Source: Orychophragmus violaceus (Eukaryota > Streptophyta > Magnoliopsida > Brassicales > Brassicaceae). Taken from it: a DNA stretch of 64,000 nucleotides. Both the position numbers and the translations under genes were made by a program. Of the stretch, positions 54,630-64,000 are shown piece by piece. Under the pieces are notes generated by a model that saw nothing but the letters and a program-made list of their open reading frames with translations, had not been told where the DNA came from and did no database searches. Numbering within the stretch: the stretch's first letter is position 1; each line of letters begins with the position of its first letter. The stretch lies in the NCBI GenBank assembly GCA_030180135.1, contig CM058233.1:25701615-25765614 (forward strand). The letters run 5' to 3'.

Positions 54630-57347
54630 AAGTAAATGTTACTTCTTATAGTCCTACTTATTGGGTATTTGATACCAGCTGTGGTACTCATAATTTGTGA
54701 AAATGTGCAGGGCCTGAGCAAAAGTAGGACTGTAAAGAAAGGACAAGTGGATCTACGCATTGGAAATGGAGCAAGAGTTGCTGCATTAGCCGTAGGAGTA
54801 TTTCATTTGTTTTCTTTTATGGCATGTTTTGAACTTAAAACTGCTACTATGTACCTGCTATGAGCAGACAGATTATTTCTAATCCTTGTTTGGATATGGA
54901 AGGATATCAGTTTTCAAATTAAGAATAAGTGTTATTCATTTGATTACAATGATATATTTTTATAGTAGCAATCCATTAGAGAATGGACTTTATGTTTTAA
55001 ACCAAATCATGCCTGACTATAACATTAGTACCAAGAGATTCTAGTCAAATGACATGAATCAAAACCTTTTTCTCTGGCATTGTCGTTTTGGACCACATAA
55101 ATAAGAAACAGATTCAGAAGCTCCATAGTGATGGGCTTTTGGGCTCATCTGATTATGAATCATAATGAGTAAAGTGGATCTTGTTTATTAAATAAAACGA
55201 CAAAGGCTCCTTTCAACAAAGGTAGTATCGATCGACACAAACGATGCGTCGGTCGATACAGGTTGCGAACGAACAAAAATGAAAGGGCCAGAGGCTTATT
55301 GGGCTTTATACATACGGATGTATATGGGCCGATGAGCACTAGTGCTAGAGGAAAATTTCAGTACTTCATTACCTTTACTGATATTTTCAGTAGGTACGGT
55401 TATGTCTTATTTATAAGACATAAGTCAGAATGTTTGAAAGGTTCAAAGAGTTCCAAAAATGAAGTACATAATCAATTTGGCAAAGGTATTAAAACTCTAC
55501 GATGAGATCATGGAGGTGAATACTTAAGTCAAGAATTTAGTGATCATCTGAGAGATTGTGAAAGTGTTTCACAATTCACTCCTCCAGAATCGGACTTTAT
55601 TAGATATGGTTCGATCAATGATGAGTCACTTAGATCTTCCATTATCCTTCTAAGAATACGCTCTAGAAATGTCTGAGTTTACATTAAATAGAGTTCCATC
55701 AAAATCAGTTACAGAGATACCACATGAGATGTGAAATGGAAATGTTTCTGATTTATTCATCATGGAGATTTGGAGTTGTGAGACTTATATAAAACGTTTA
55801 ATATCTGATAAGCTCACACCCAAATCTGATAAGTTCTACTTCATTGGTTGTCCTAACAAAACCAAGGCATGTTACTTTTACAACCAGTTCGAGAACAAAT
55901 TGTTTGTTGCTCGGAACTATGTTTTCTTAAGAAAGACTTTCTTTCCAAGAAGAACAGTGGGAGTAAAAGTACAACTCGAAGAAATTCGAAAGTCACAGGA
56001 GGCTGCTCAACCTGATGAGGAAGAGCAGCAGTTGGATCTACAAAGAGTTGTAGAACCTGCACCTGTGGTGCCTAAAGTTTATAAAGGATCTGGTGAATGT
56101 ATATTCGATGTACATCCAAATGCGAGTTTCTGAAGAAGTGTCGATCGACACAAACGTTGTATCGATCGACACAGACCGCGAACCAAAATATTTTGGTTTA
56201 TGACTCAATTAACTACGGTTTGAATCTTGGTTAATTAGGTCATGGTAAAAGTATACATATAAGATATGTGCACAACTTTTACACAAAACTGAAGCTCGCA
56301 GATCCGAAAGGATCCGTCACGAACCCGAGAAATGTGGATTTCTCGTAACCGATTGCCGTGATCCATTGATCATTGAAAGTGACGGGCCTGCGAATTTTGA
56401 AGAAGCAATGATGGGCCTTGACTCCGAAAATGGCTGAAAGCCGCTGAATCCGAAATGGGATCCATGTCACAGAACCAAGTATGACTTGGGTTGATTTACC
56501 CGATGGTGTAAAAGCCATTGTGAGTAAATGGATTTTCAAGAGGAAAAGATGACATGGATGGTTATATTCAGATATACAAAGCTAGGTTGGTGGAAAAGGT
56601 TTCAAGCAAATTCATGGTGTTGACTATGAAGAAACCTATTCCCCAGTCAACATGCTTAAAGTCCATTTGGATTCTCTTAGCAACCGCCACTCATAATGGT
56701 TATGAGATCTGGCAGATGGATGTGAAAACAGTTTTCCTTAATGGAATTCTGGAAAAGGATGTGTACATGACACAACCTGAAGTTTTTTCATTGATCTTAA
56801 TGAAGCTAGGAAGATATGCAAGCTTCGCCGATCCATTTATGGATTGAAGCAAGCATCTCGGAGTTGGAATCTACGTTTTGATGAAGCAGTCAAAAGGTTT
56901 AATTTCGTCAGGAACGAAGAGGAACTGTATGTTTACAAGAGGACTAGTGGGATCGCAGTTGCATTTCTAGTATTGTATGTTGATAACATACTACTTCTCG
57001 GAAATGAAGTTCCATCGTTTCAGTCTGTTAAGACCTGACTCGAAAGTTTTTTTTCCGATAAAATTATGGGAGAAACCGTATACATTCTTGGAATAAGAAT
57101 CTATAGAGATAGATTGGATAAGCTAATTGGATTGTGTCAAGATACTTATGGTGATAAGGCCTTGCACAGATCCAGTATGCAGGATTCCAAGAAGGGCTTC
57201 GTGCAAATGACTCTTGGTATTACTCTTTGCAAGACGCAGTGTCCTTGGACACACGCTGAGCAAGAGCAAATGAGGGTCAGACTACTGCTAAAGGCATTAG
57301 ATGTCTTAAGATATGATCTTAATTTTAGTGGGAGTTGTTGTTGTTAA
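54630..57347 (+). pseudogene. Copia pol, element 3, broken but with recognisable PR, INT and RT
   Basis: Order of pieces: protease YWVFDTSCGTH (active-site Asp present), then GQVDLRIGNGARVAALAVG (54745-54800); integrase ARGLLGFIHTDVYGPMSTSA (55290-55340) and TFTDIFSRYGYVLFIRHKSE; integrase C-terminal PRRTVGVKVQLEEIRKSQEA (55950-55995); reverse transcriptase GYEIWQMDVKTVFLNGILEK and MKQASRSWNLRFDEAVKRF. The catalytic box reads YVDNILLLGNE instead of YVDDILL. Stops separate all pieces. Two palindrome modules (55225-55259, 56138-56172) interrupt pol at points where elements 1 and 2 have none. RNase H is represented only by short pieces near 57180-57340. Confidence 0.8.
56138..56285 (+). promoter_or_regulatory. 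LTR-promoter-like cassette inside pol of element 3
   Basis: A module (56138-56172) is followed by CGCGAACC, GGTTTGAATCTTGGTTAATT and TATACATATAAGATATG (about 56250-56266). This repeats the layout of the type B LTR promoter: module, CGCGGATTACC, GGTTTAATCGTTGGTTAATT, then GACATATATAAGATATGG. The corresponding place in elements 1 and 2 goes straight through pol without it. It may be an internal copy of U3 sequence; promoter activity is not shown. Confidence 0.5.
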
Positions 57348-58141
57348 TTTTAGTTATGATATGATGTTCGTATAAACATAATTTGATTATGTTATTGAAA
57401 TCTGACATCTGTATTATTTAATAATGGTTATTAAATAATAGTCCCAAAGTAATTTATGACATTTTATAGGTCATCAAGTATGTGACTTGATCATGAAACC
57501 CTATAGATAATAAATGACATAAATTATGTTGGTCCCTGGTCAAGGTTGTTAAAATGGGACATTAACAACCACGTGAGACTAGTATGTGAGGTGACTGATG
57601 ACTAAGTTTCATGGAGTCATTAATAAGAGTATTAAAGTCAATCACATAGATATGTGTTGGAGAACACAGGATCGGACATGACCCACTGATGAGAACTCTA
57701 CGAGATAGTTATATAAGTGTCATGAGAGTTTTCATTACGACTATAGAGTATAGTCCTTAGACCTGAGTTCATCATGTTTTCTTACATGTGAATTGGTCCG
57801 CTTTAACCTTGTCAAACGTCAGCCGTAACTGGTGACTATAAAGGCATTGATTGGGCGTGTCATGAAGCGTGTGAAGAAACAGGGATGGAACAAGATGGGA
57901 TTTGTCCCTCCTATATAACAGGAGATAAATATCTCAGGGCCCATCGAAGATTTGATACTGAGAAATGTGTGGCCACACTCAAACGAGGTGATTGTCAGTC
58001 GTTTGTCTTGTCAGTATAAATCGGAGTTCGATGAACATGATCTTGGCTAAATAAGGGTGACACAGATCTTGCCTTATGCCAGATCAAGATATAGTGACGA
58101 AGGGATTAAAGGAATAGATGATTCCAGTACAAGTGGGAGAT
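57348..58141 (+). other. 3' non-coding region of Copia element 3
   Basis: Similar to 49441-50256 in element 2. It lacks supported frames and ends with the polypurine tract AAGTGGGAGA and a T before the 3' LTR. Confidence 0.7.
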
Positions 58142-58855
58142 TGTTGGGAATGTCCTGAAATCTATTGTACTTTCTCCAAGTGAAAGTCGTATTGTCGAGA
58201 TGAGACAATCATATAACACTGGGCAGTCATAATGCTTTGCTAGAAGCCACTTATGATCAATGAGTTTAGAACTCATTGCCAGTGTATGATCCTACAGGGT
58301 CACACACCTAAGCAAACTGGACGTTGTATGTGTTGATCATTAAAGTAATGATCGGGTGAATGCATATTTGATATGCATTCAACACTAAGTTTCTGGGCAG
58401 TGTCGATCGACGCACTAAGCGTGTCGGTCGACACAGATCGTCAGTGTCGATCGACACAAAGAGTGTGTCGGTCGACACAACTCGCGGATTACCAGATTAA
58501 TTAGGTTTAATCGTTGGTTAATTCCGTTGTGGTTTAAGTCGACATATATAAGATATGGTCGACCTAAACTCGATCTAACCTAATACACAGCTACCAGAAC
58601 GGTAAGAGAAACCTCTCGAGAGATTTGATCTCTAAAGGCACTAGCATCCCTTCTGTTCAGTTTGTGTGCGTGTGGATACCAGTAGAGGCGCAGCATTTGA
58701 GGCGCTTTAGATCTCGATTATCTGCAAATCTTCCGCTGCTAATTACCAGGTAAATCTGAGATCTGATAGATTCAATTACATGAACCTTAGATCCTAGGCT
58801 TGGAATTCAGACCAGGGTTGCCTAATATGATTACGATCTGCTAGAAATTCCTTCA
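58142..58855 (+). repeat. 3' LTR of Copia element 3
   Basis: 714 bp, near-identical to the 5' LTR by eye apart from a few small indels (for example ATGTGTTGATC here, ATGTGAGGTTGATC there). Both U3 modules are kept (from about 58402 and 58446). It is followed by the TSD GGTCT. Confidence 0.93.
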
Positions 58856-58980
58856 GGTCTTGGATCATTATATTCATAGAGGAAACATTGTTTGAATATA
58901 ATGTCAGTTTTCTTATTAGATAAGATTTCTCATTTCCTGAGCTTCATAACTAAAATTTTCATTTATTAAAATTTCAGCCT

Positions 58981-59895
58981 ATGTCTAAATCTACTTTCTC
59001 GTTACGATCCGTCCTTGAGAAGGACAAGTTAAATGGATCAAATTTCCTGGATTGCTATCGCAATTTGAGATTAATCCTCAAGCAGGAAAGCAAGGACTAT
59101 GTCCTTGAGAAAGCTCTTCCAGAAAGGCTTGGGACCAATCGCTCGAATGCAGTATATGATGCTTGGAATAAGCATTATATTGATGTGGTAGATGTGCGTG
59201 GTCTGATGTTGGCTACCATGAACTCGGACTTGAAGAGTCAATACGAGAACATGGAGTCGCCAATAGAGATGATCACCAGCCTGAAACTGAAGTTTCAGGA
59301 TCTGGCACGAGTTGAGAGATTCCAGATGGTGAAGTCTCTCACTGGGTGCAAGCTACCAAAGGATGCTCTAGTGAGTCCTCATGTCATTAAAATGATGGGT
59401 TACATTGATAACCTGGGGAAACTGGAATGTCCTGTCAGCTTAGAGTTGGCCACTGACATCATTCTGCAGTCACTGGTGTCTAGTTATGATAAGTTTGTCA
59501 AAAGCTATATCAAGAATGACTTGACGAAGACATTGACTGAGCTGCATGGCATGCTCAAAACAGCAGAGCAAGACATCAAAAGGGGTAAAAGATTTGAGAA
59601 ATCTTGTGTTGACAAGGGCAGAGGCAGGGCCGTCCATATTTGGAATCAGGATAAGCCTGTGTCATCTTATAAGCCCAAGTCCAGCCCATCTGATGTCAGA
59701 AAGTGCTTCTACTGTGATGAGTCAGGGCATTGGAAGAGAGATTGCATTAAATTCTTGGAAGATTCACAAGAGATGAAAAAGATGTATGGTACTTCTTCTT
59801 CAGGTATTGTGTTATTACTTCGAGTTCTACGTATGTATTGGATACTAGTTGTGGTACTGATATTTTGGAAAAATGAAGGGCCTAAGCAACAGTAG
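58981..59895 (+). CDS. Copia gag polyprotein, element 1
   Basis: 304 codons, very close to the gag of element 2: FSLRSVLEKDKLNGSNFLDC, ESPIEMITSLKLKFQDLARV and zinc knuckle CFYCDESGHWKRDC. As in element 2, the last 30 residues are an out-of-frame reading of the protease region, and the element-2-like C-terminus GPKQQ follows. It is open throughout despite three later insertions into the element. The ATG lies three bases after TTTCAG (58977). Confidence 0.88.
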   Translation: MSKSTFSLRSVLEKDKLNGSNFLDCYRNLRLILKQESKDYVLEKALPERLGTNRSNAVYDAWNKHYIDVVDVRGLMLATMNSDLKSQYENMESPIEMITSLKLKFQDLARVERFQMVKSLTGCKLPKDALVSPHVIKMMGYIDNLGKLECPVSLELATDIILQSLVSSYDKFVKSYIKNDLTKTLTELHGMLKTAEQDIKRGKRFEKSCVDKGRGRAVHIWNQDKPVSSYKPKSSPSDVRKCFYCDESGHWKRDCIKFLEDSQEMKKMYGTSSSGIVLLLRVLRMYWILVVVLIFWKNEGPKQQ

Positions 59896-62106
59896 AACGT
59901 TGAGGAAAGGACAAGTGGAACTGCGTGTCTGGTATGGAGCAATGGTTACTACATAAGCCATAGAGATTCTCCACTTGTAAGAGTCTTTCAAGCTTGGTTT
60001 TTGAATTAAGTAATTGCTACTATGTACCTGCTTTATGCAGAAATGTCTTTCATTTCCTTGTAAGAATTTGGATGTTTTTTATTCTGATAAAAGACAAGTT
60101 TTGCTCTTTTGATCTTAATGAAATATTATATGGTAGCACCCCTTTTGATAAATGGGTTTTATGTTTTAAACCAATATACACCAGAATATAACATAAATAC
60201 CAAACGGTTTAAGTCTGATGACTTGAACTCGATTTTTCCTTAGCATAGTCGTTTTGACCACATAGAGTGAAGCGGATTCAGAAGTTCCATTGTTATGGGC
60301 TTTAGGCTCATTTGATTATAAATCATTTGAAACATGAATTCTGCTTGCTGGGCCAAATGACTAAGGCTTCTTTAGCAGAGCTAAAGAAAAGAGCCAGAGG
60401 CTTATTGGGCCTTACACGTACTGATGTATGTGGTCCGATGAGCATTAATGCCAAAGGAAATCTTCAGTACTTCATTAACTTATTGATGGCATCAGTAAGT
60501 ATGGCTGTGTTCTTTTGATGAGACACGAGTAGGAATTCTTTGAGGAATTCCAAAATGAAGTATAGAACCGATTTGACAGAAGTATTGAGATCCTCGATTA
60601 GATCGTGGAGGAAAATACTTGAGTCAAGAATTTAGTGATCATCTAAGTGAGTGTGAAGTCATATCACAGCTCTTTTCTCCTGGAAAGCCTAATTGGTGTT
60701 TCTGAGAGAACGAATCGGACCTTATTAGATATGCTCCGATTAATGATGAGTCACAGGAATCTTCCATCATCCTCTCAAAATACGCTCTAAAATGAATATG
60801 TTTACGCAAATTAGTTGAAAGACACCACATTGGATGTGGACTGGGTGATTTCCAAGTATGTTGCAAGGTTTGTGTAAGACAGTTGTCAACAAACAAACTT
60901 GAACCCAAATCTGATAAGGGCTGCTTCGCCGGTTGTCCTAGGGAAACCGAGGCTTAGTACTTTTGCTACCAATCCGAGAACAAAGTTTTGTTGTTCGGAA
61001 CTCTGTTTTTCCAAGAAGAACAGTGGGAGTAAAAGTACAGCTCGAAGAAATTCGAGAAACACAGGAGGCTGTTCAACCTGTTGAGGGAGAGCAGCGGTCG
61101 GATCTACAGAGTGCTGTAGGATCTACACCTGTGGAGCCGGAAGTTCGCTGATCCTAATGGATCCGTCACTGAACCGAGGGTGATTCCTCATGACCGATTG
61201 ATGTGATCTGTTGATCATTGAAAAGTGACGAGCCTGCGAAATTCAAAGAAGCGAAAGGTAGGCCCCAACTCCGATAATTAATTTGGAATGTATGTTAGCT
61301 TCACTGATCCATTTATGGATTGAAGCAAACGCCTTGGAGTTGGAATCTATGTTCTGTTAAAACGGTCAAAGGCTTTGACTTGAACAGGAACGTATAGAAA
61401 CCGTGCGTTTACAAGTAAACTAATGGGAGCGTAGTTGCAATTCTCAAACCGTATGTTTATAACATACTTAATCTCATAAACGACGTTCCGACGCTTATGT
61501 CTTGTCAAGATTGGGGTCGGAAGTCAAATTTAACGATGAACATGGGAGAAGCCGCGAAAGTTCTTGGAATAAGGATCTATTGAAATGGATTGGAAAGGCT
61601 AATTGGATCGTGTCAGAATCCTTATATTGATAAGGTATTGGACAGTTCAAATGTGCTTGATTCCAAGAATGGCTTCACACCAAAGGTCTTATAGCAATAA
61701 TCTTAGCAAGATGGAGTGTCTTTGACACTGGCTGAGCTAGTATCGATCTTAGCAAGATGAAGTATCTTGGACACTAGCTGAGCTAGTATCTATGAGTGTG
61801 ATTCCTTTTGCTTGTGCAATAGAATCCATCATGAATGCCATATTTTGCACTCGTCTAGATGCAGCTGACGCATAAAGCATGACGAGAAGATACCAAATTT
61901 GTTCCGGTAAAAGTCACTGGACAGTTGTAAGGAATATCCCCAAGTGTTTGAGAAACACTAAGGATAGTTCTTGTTCAACTGAGAAAAATGACGAATTTGT
62001 TGTGAGTAGTTAGACGGACAAAGACGATTCCCGGCTCCCACCTGGTTATGTCTCTTTGTCTGTATAGCGGCGCTATCTGTTGGAAAGGTCACCAAGCAGT
62101 GGACCG
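59896..62106 (+). pseudogene. Copia pol remnants, element 1
   Basis: The same fragments as in element 2, in the same order: integrase ARGLLGLTRTDVCGPMSINA (about 60390-60450), ISKYGCVLLMRHE with stops, integrase C-terminal PRRTVGVKVQLEEIRETQEA (about 61010-61060) and a remnant RT around 61315-61500. The junction phrase GCAAGGTTTGTGTAAGACAG appears in both elements (48099, 60865), showing shared deletions. A tandem duplication of about 47 bp (CTTAGCAAGATG...) lies at 61697-61790. The sequence stops at element 4. Confidence 0.75.
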
Positions 62107-62715
62107 TGTTGGGAATGTCCTGAAATCTATTGTACTTACTCTAAGTGAAAGTCGTATTGTCGAGATGAGACAATCATATAATACTAGGTAGTCACACACC
62201 AAAGCAAACTGGACGTTAAAGACGAGGTTGATCCTTAATACTAGGTAGTCACACACCAAAGCAAACTGGACGTTAAAGACGAGGTTGATTCTGGGGCCGT
62301 GTCGATCGACACAAAGAGTGTGTCGGTCGACACAACTCGCGGATTACCAGATTAATTCGGTTTAATCGTTGGTTAATCCCGTTGCGGTTTAAGTCGACAT
62401 ATATAAGATATATGGTCGACCTAAACTCGAACTTAACCTAATTGACAGCCACCAGAACTAGAAAAGAAACCTCTCAAGAGATTGGATCTCTATAGGCACT
62501 AGCATCCCTCCTGTTCAGTTTGTGTGCGTGTGGATACCAGTAGAGGCACAGCGTTTGAGGTGCTTCGTGATCTCGATTATCTGCAAATCTTTCGCTGCTA
62601 ATTACCAGGTAAATCTGAGATCTGATAGATTCAAATTACATGAACCTTAGATCCTAGGCTTGGAATTTATACCTAGGGTTGCTAATCCTGATTAGAACTG
62701 CTAGAAATTCCTTCA
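62107..62715 (+). repeat. 5' LTR of Copia element 4, rearranged
   Basis: 609 bp, about 110 bp shorter than the other type B LTRs. The segment TACTAGGTAGTCACACACCA and the bases after it are present twice (62180 and 62238), and the neighbouring U3 with the first of the two modules is missing. One module remains at 62299-62333. TATATAAG at about 62400 and the donor-like CCAG|GTAAAT at 62609 are retained. Confidence 0.88.
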
Positions 62716-62729
62716 GTGATATCAGAGCC

Positions 62730-63823
62730 TTAGGGTTCTATTGAATCTGTAGCATGTTGATTAGATTGGTTGAATCTGGATCTATGTATAGTTGATGCAA
62801 ACATGTTAAAATTCGTTTTCATGAAAAATCTAGTTTTAGGTTTTTGGCTTGAAAAATCGATTAGGGTTTATCGCCCTGTGTCGATCGACACCAATCCGGT
62901 ATCGGTCGACACAGAAGGATAACCCGAATATAATTTGTTTCGCCTAGTGTCGATCGACACAAGAGTTGTGTCGGTCGACACAAACCTCGTGAGATTGATG
63001 AATCGGTTCAATTGGATTGGACCGGTTATCGAGCTTGGTTAATAATGGTAGAATACTGTGAATGGTTTAATTGCGATTGGTTTGATTAGGTTGGTATCGA
63101 CCGATGCTAGTGTAGCATCGATCGACACTGACCGGTATTCAAAACCGGATCAATTGGAATGATCGGTTATCGTGGATTGTCTTTGGTTATTCTGCATCAA
63201 TCGACACTAAAGTAGTGTCGGTCGACATCAGATTCGATGTTTTAGGTTATGGAACCTGAAATCACAGAACCAAAGCAAGATAAATCAATTAATTAGAAGA
63301 ATTAAAACATAATAATACTGAACGTTTTAATGGTTCCGTTCCTCAACCAAATATCAAGTGATACTTGATGTCTTTCCAATCTTGTCAACTGTCAAGACTC
63401 ATTTCATTGTGCGATAGACTTGCAGTGCGAGATGTCCACAATTACATGAGTAAGACAGAGGTAATCGTGTTGATGGACTTGCAGTGCAAGACATCGAAAA
63501 TTACATGACTTAAGAGATTGGTTTACTTGACTGGGCCATTAAAATCGTTTTGGGCTCAGAGACATCAGGTGGATTGGACATAAGATGTCAATCCACAACC
63601 AAGAGTTATATTGGATATAACTAGCAAAGTTGTTGCTTACCTAGATAGCTAACATTTGGGTGATAGCCAGTGGCTCACTCAAGTTTAGTGAAGTATGGGT
63701 CTTGGATCATTATATTCATCTGAGGAAACATTGTTTTGAATATAATGCGAGTTTTCTTAATAGTTAAGACTTCTCATTTCTTGAACATCATAACTAAACC
63801 TTTTCCATTCTTTGTTCTCAGCT
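62730..63823 (+). other. Leader of Copia element 4
   Basis: Closely follows the element 3 leader, with modules at 62878-62912 and 62947-62981 and further palindromes near 63115 and 63194-63228. It ends CATAACTAAACC, T-rich tract, TTCTCAG (63821), two bases before the gag ATG. No gene. Confidence 0.75.
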
Positions 63824-64000
63824 ATGACTAACACTCATAATAACTCTTTCTCCCTGCGATCCGTCCTTGAGAAGGACAAGTTAAATGGATCGAATTTTCT
63901 CGAATGGTATCGGAACTTGAGAATTGTTCTCAAGCAGGAGAAAAGGGACTATGTCCTGGAAACTGTTCTCCCTGAAAAACCGAGAGCCAATGTTGCACAT
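63824..64000 (+). CDS. Copia gag polyprotein, element 4, partial
   Basis: 59 codons to the window end: MTNTHNNSFSLRSVLEKDKL, then FLEWYRNLRIVLKQEKRDYV. It matches the element 3 gag (type B) more closely than the gags of elements 1 and 2. Truncated by the window edge, so its intactness cannot be judged. Confidence 0.85.
   Translation, partial: MTNTHNNSFSLRSVLEKDKLNGSNFLEWYRNLRIVLKQEKRDYVLETVLPEKPRANVAH

Larger units (their letters stand above)
51966..58855 (+). mobile_element. Copia element 3, complete ends, TSD GGTCT
   Basis: LTRs at 51966-52685 and 58142-58855 begin TGTTGGGAATGTCCTGAAAT and end AGAAATTCCTTCA (LTR type B). GGTCT lies at 51961-51965 and 58856-58860. Primer site 52686-52699, polypurine tract AAGTGGGAGA 58131-58140. 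Gag is open and pol is the least decayed of the nest but still broken. It inserted in the leader of element 1. Confidence 0.93.
42732..64000 (+). mobile_element. Copia element 1 (host of the nest), split by elements 2, 3 and 4
   Basis: Its pieces, in order, are: 5' LTR 42732-43454; primer site 43455-43468; leader 43469-43993 and 50995-51965; a short join 58861-58980; gag 58981-59895; pol remnants 59896-62106. Removing element 2 (TSD AGTGT) and element 3 (TSD GGTCT) gives a normal leader ending in the gag-proximal phrase TTGGATCATTATATTCAT that elements 2-4 also have. Element 4 enters at 62107 and the 3' LTR of element 1 must lie beyond the window. It inserted into the chromovirus-like LTR; its left TSD would be GTAGG (42727-42731). 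Confidence 0.82.
62107..64000 (+). mobile_element. Copia element 4, 5' part only
   Basis: 5' LTR 62107-62715 (TGTTGGGAATGTCC…AGAAATTCCTTCA, type B), primer site GTGATATCAGAGCC with one change (62716-62729), a leader with modules, and the start of gag at 63824. It is inserted in pol of element 1; the left TSD would be GACCG (62102-62106). The remainder is outside the window. Confidence 0.88.

Overview
The window looks like transposon-packed nuclear DNA from a plant of the mustard family (Brassicaceae). The support is an Athila-type Gypsy element with a tRNA-Asp-type primer site, L1-like LINE, CACTA and Mutator-type (MULE) DNA transposons, long stacks of Copia elements, and fragments of plant gene families (GH9 cellulase, DUF223/RPA-like, TOPP/PP1 phosphatase). 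There is one 500-base assembly gap (1647-2146). I see no clearly intact host gene. All assignments come from reading the sequence; no database search was run.

Layout. 1-206 is the tail of a diverged Athila-type LTR. 207-4754 is decayed, probably Gypsy-derived DNA around the gap, with a minus-strand LTR promoter-like stretch. 4755-6812 is a 1029-bp tandem duplication holding proline-rich reading frames on the minus strand. 7602-9327 is a chromovirus-like LTR; a second, truncated copy lies at 41608-42731. A broken GH9 cellulase fragment (11.1-11.6 kb), a small inverted-repeat element (12.03-12.56 kb), a Copia solo LTR with a 5-bp target-site duplication (TSD) (12889-13563) and a decayed DUF223 gene (14.06-15.05 kb) follow. 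16.46-20.87 kb is a dead minus-strand CACTA element; a second CACTA right end lies at 23726, with a protein phosphatase 1 exon fragment between them. 25.06-36.6 kb is a MULE that resembles the VANDAL group: a DUF1985 gene on the plus strand, and a GRF-zinc-finger gene and a broken MURA transposase on the minus strand. Its non-coding parts carry clusters of a GTATAACT-type short repeat. A 4.9-kb deleted Athila element (31514-36452, TSD GTTAT) sits inside one of these clusters. 37.3-41.1 kb is a 5'-truncated L1-like LINE.

From 42732 to the window end there is a nest of related Copia elements. A host element (element 1: 5' LTR 42732-43454, gag 58981-59895) was split by element 2 (43994-50994, TSD AGTGT) and element 3 (51966-58855, TSD GGTCT), and is cut again at 62107 by element 4, which runs off the window. 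Gag is open in all copies that can be read fully, while pol is broken.

Two system-level signals stand out. First, a bipartite DNA module (14-bp palindrome, usually a 7-bp spacer, then a second 14-bp palindrome; about 21 bp centre to centre) recurs in the LTR promoters and leaders of the Copia elements and also in the unrelated Athila element. Second, the four Copia elements share a splice-donor-like site inside the LTR and a branch-point/acceptor-like site ending 2-3 nt before the gag ATG, so the whole leader with the primer site and the modules could be spliced out of the gag mRNA. The DUF1985 MULE with its clustered short motifs looks like a relative of the VANDAL anti-silencing system.
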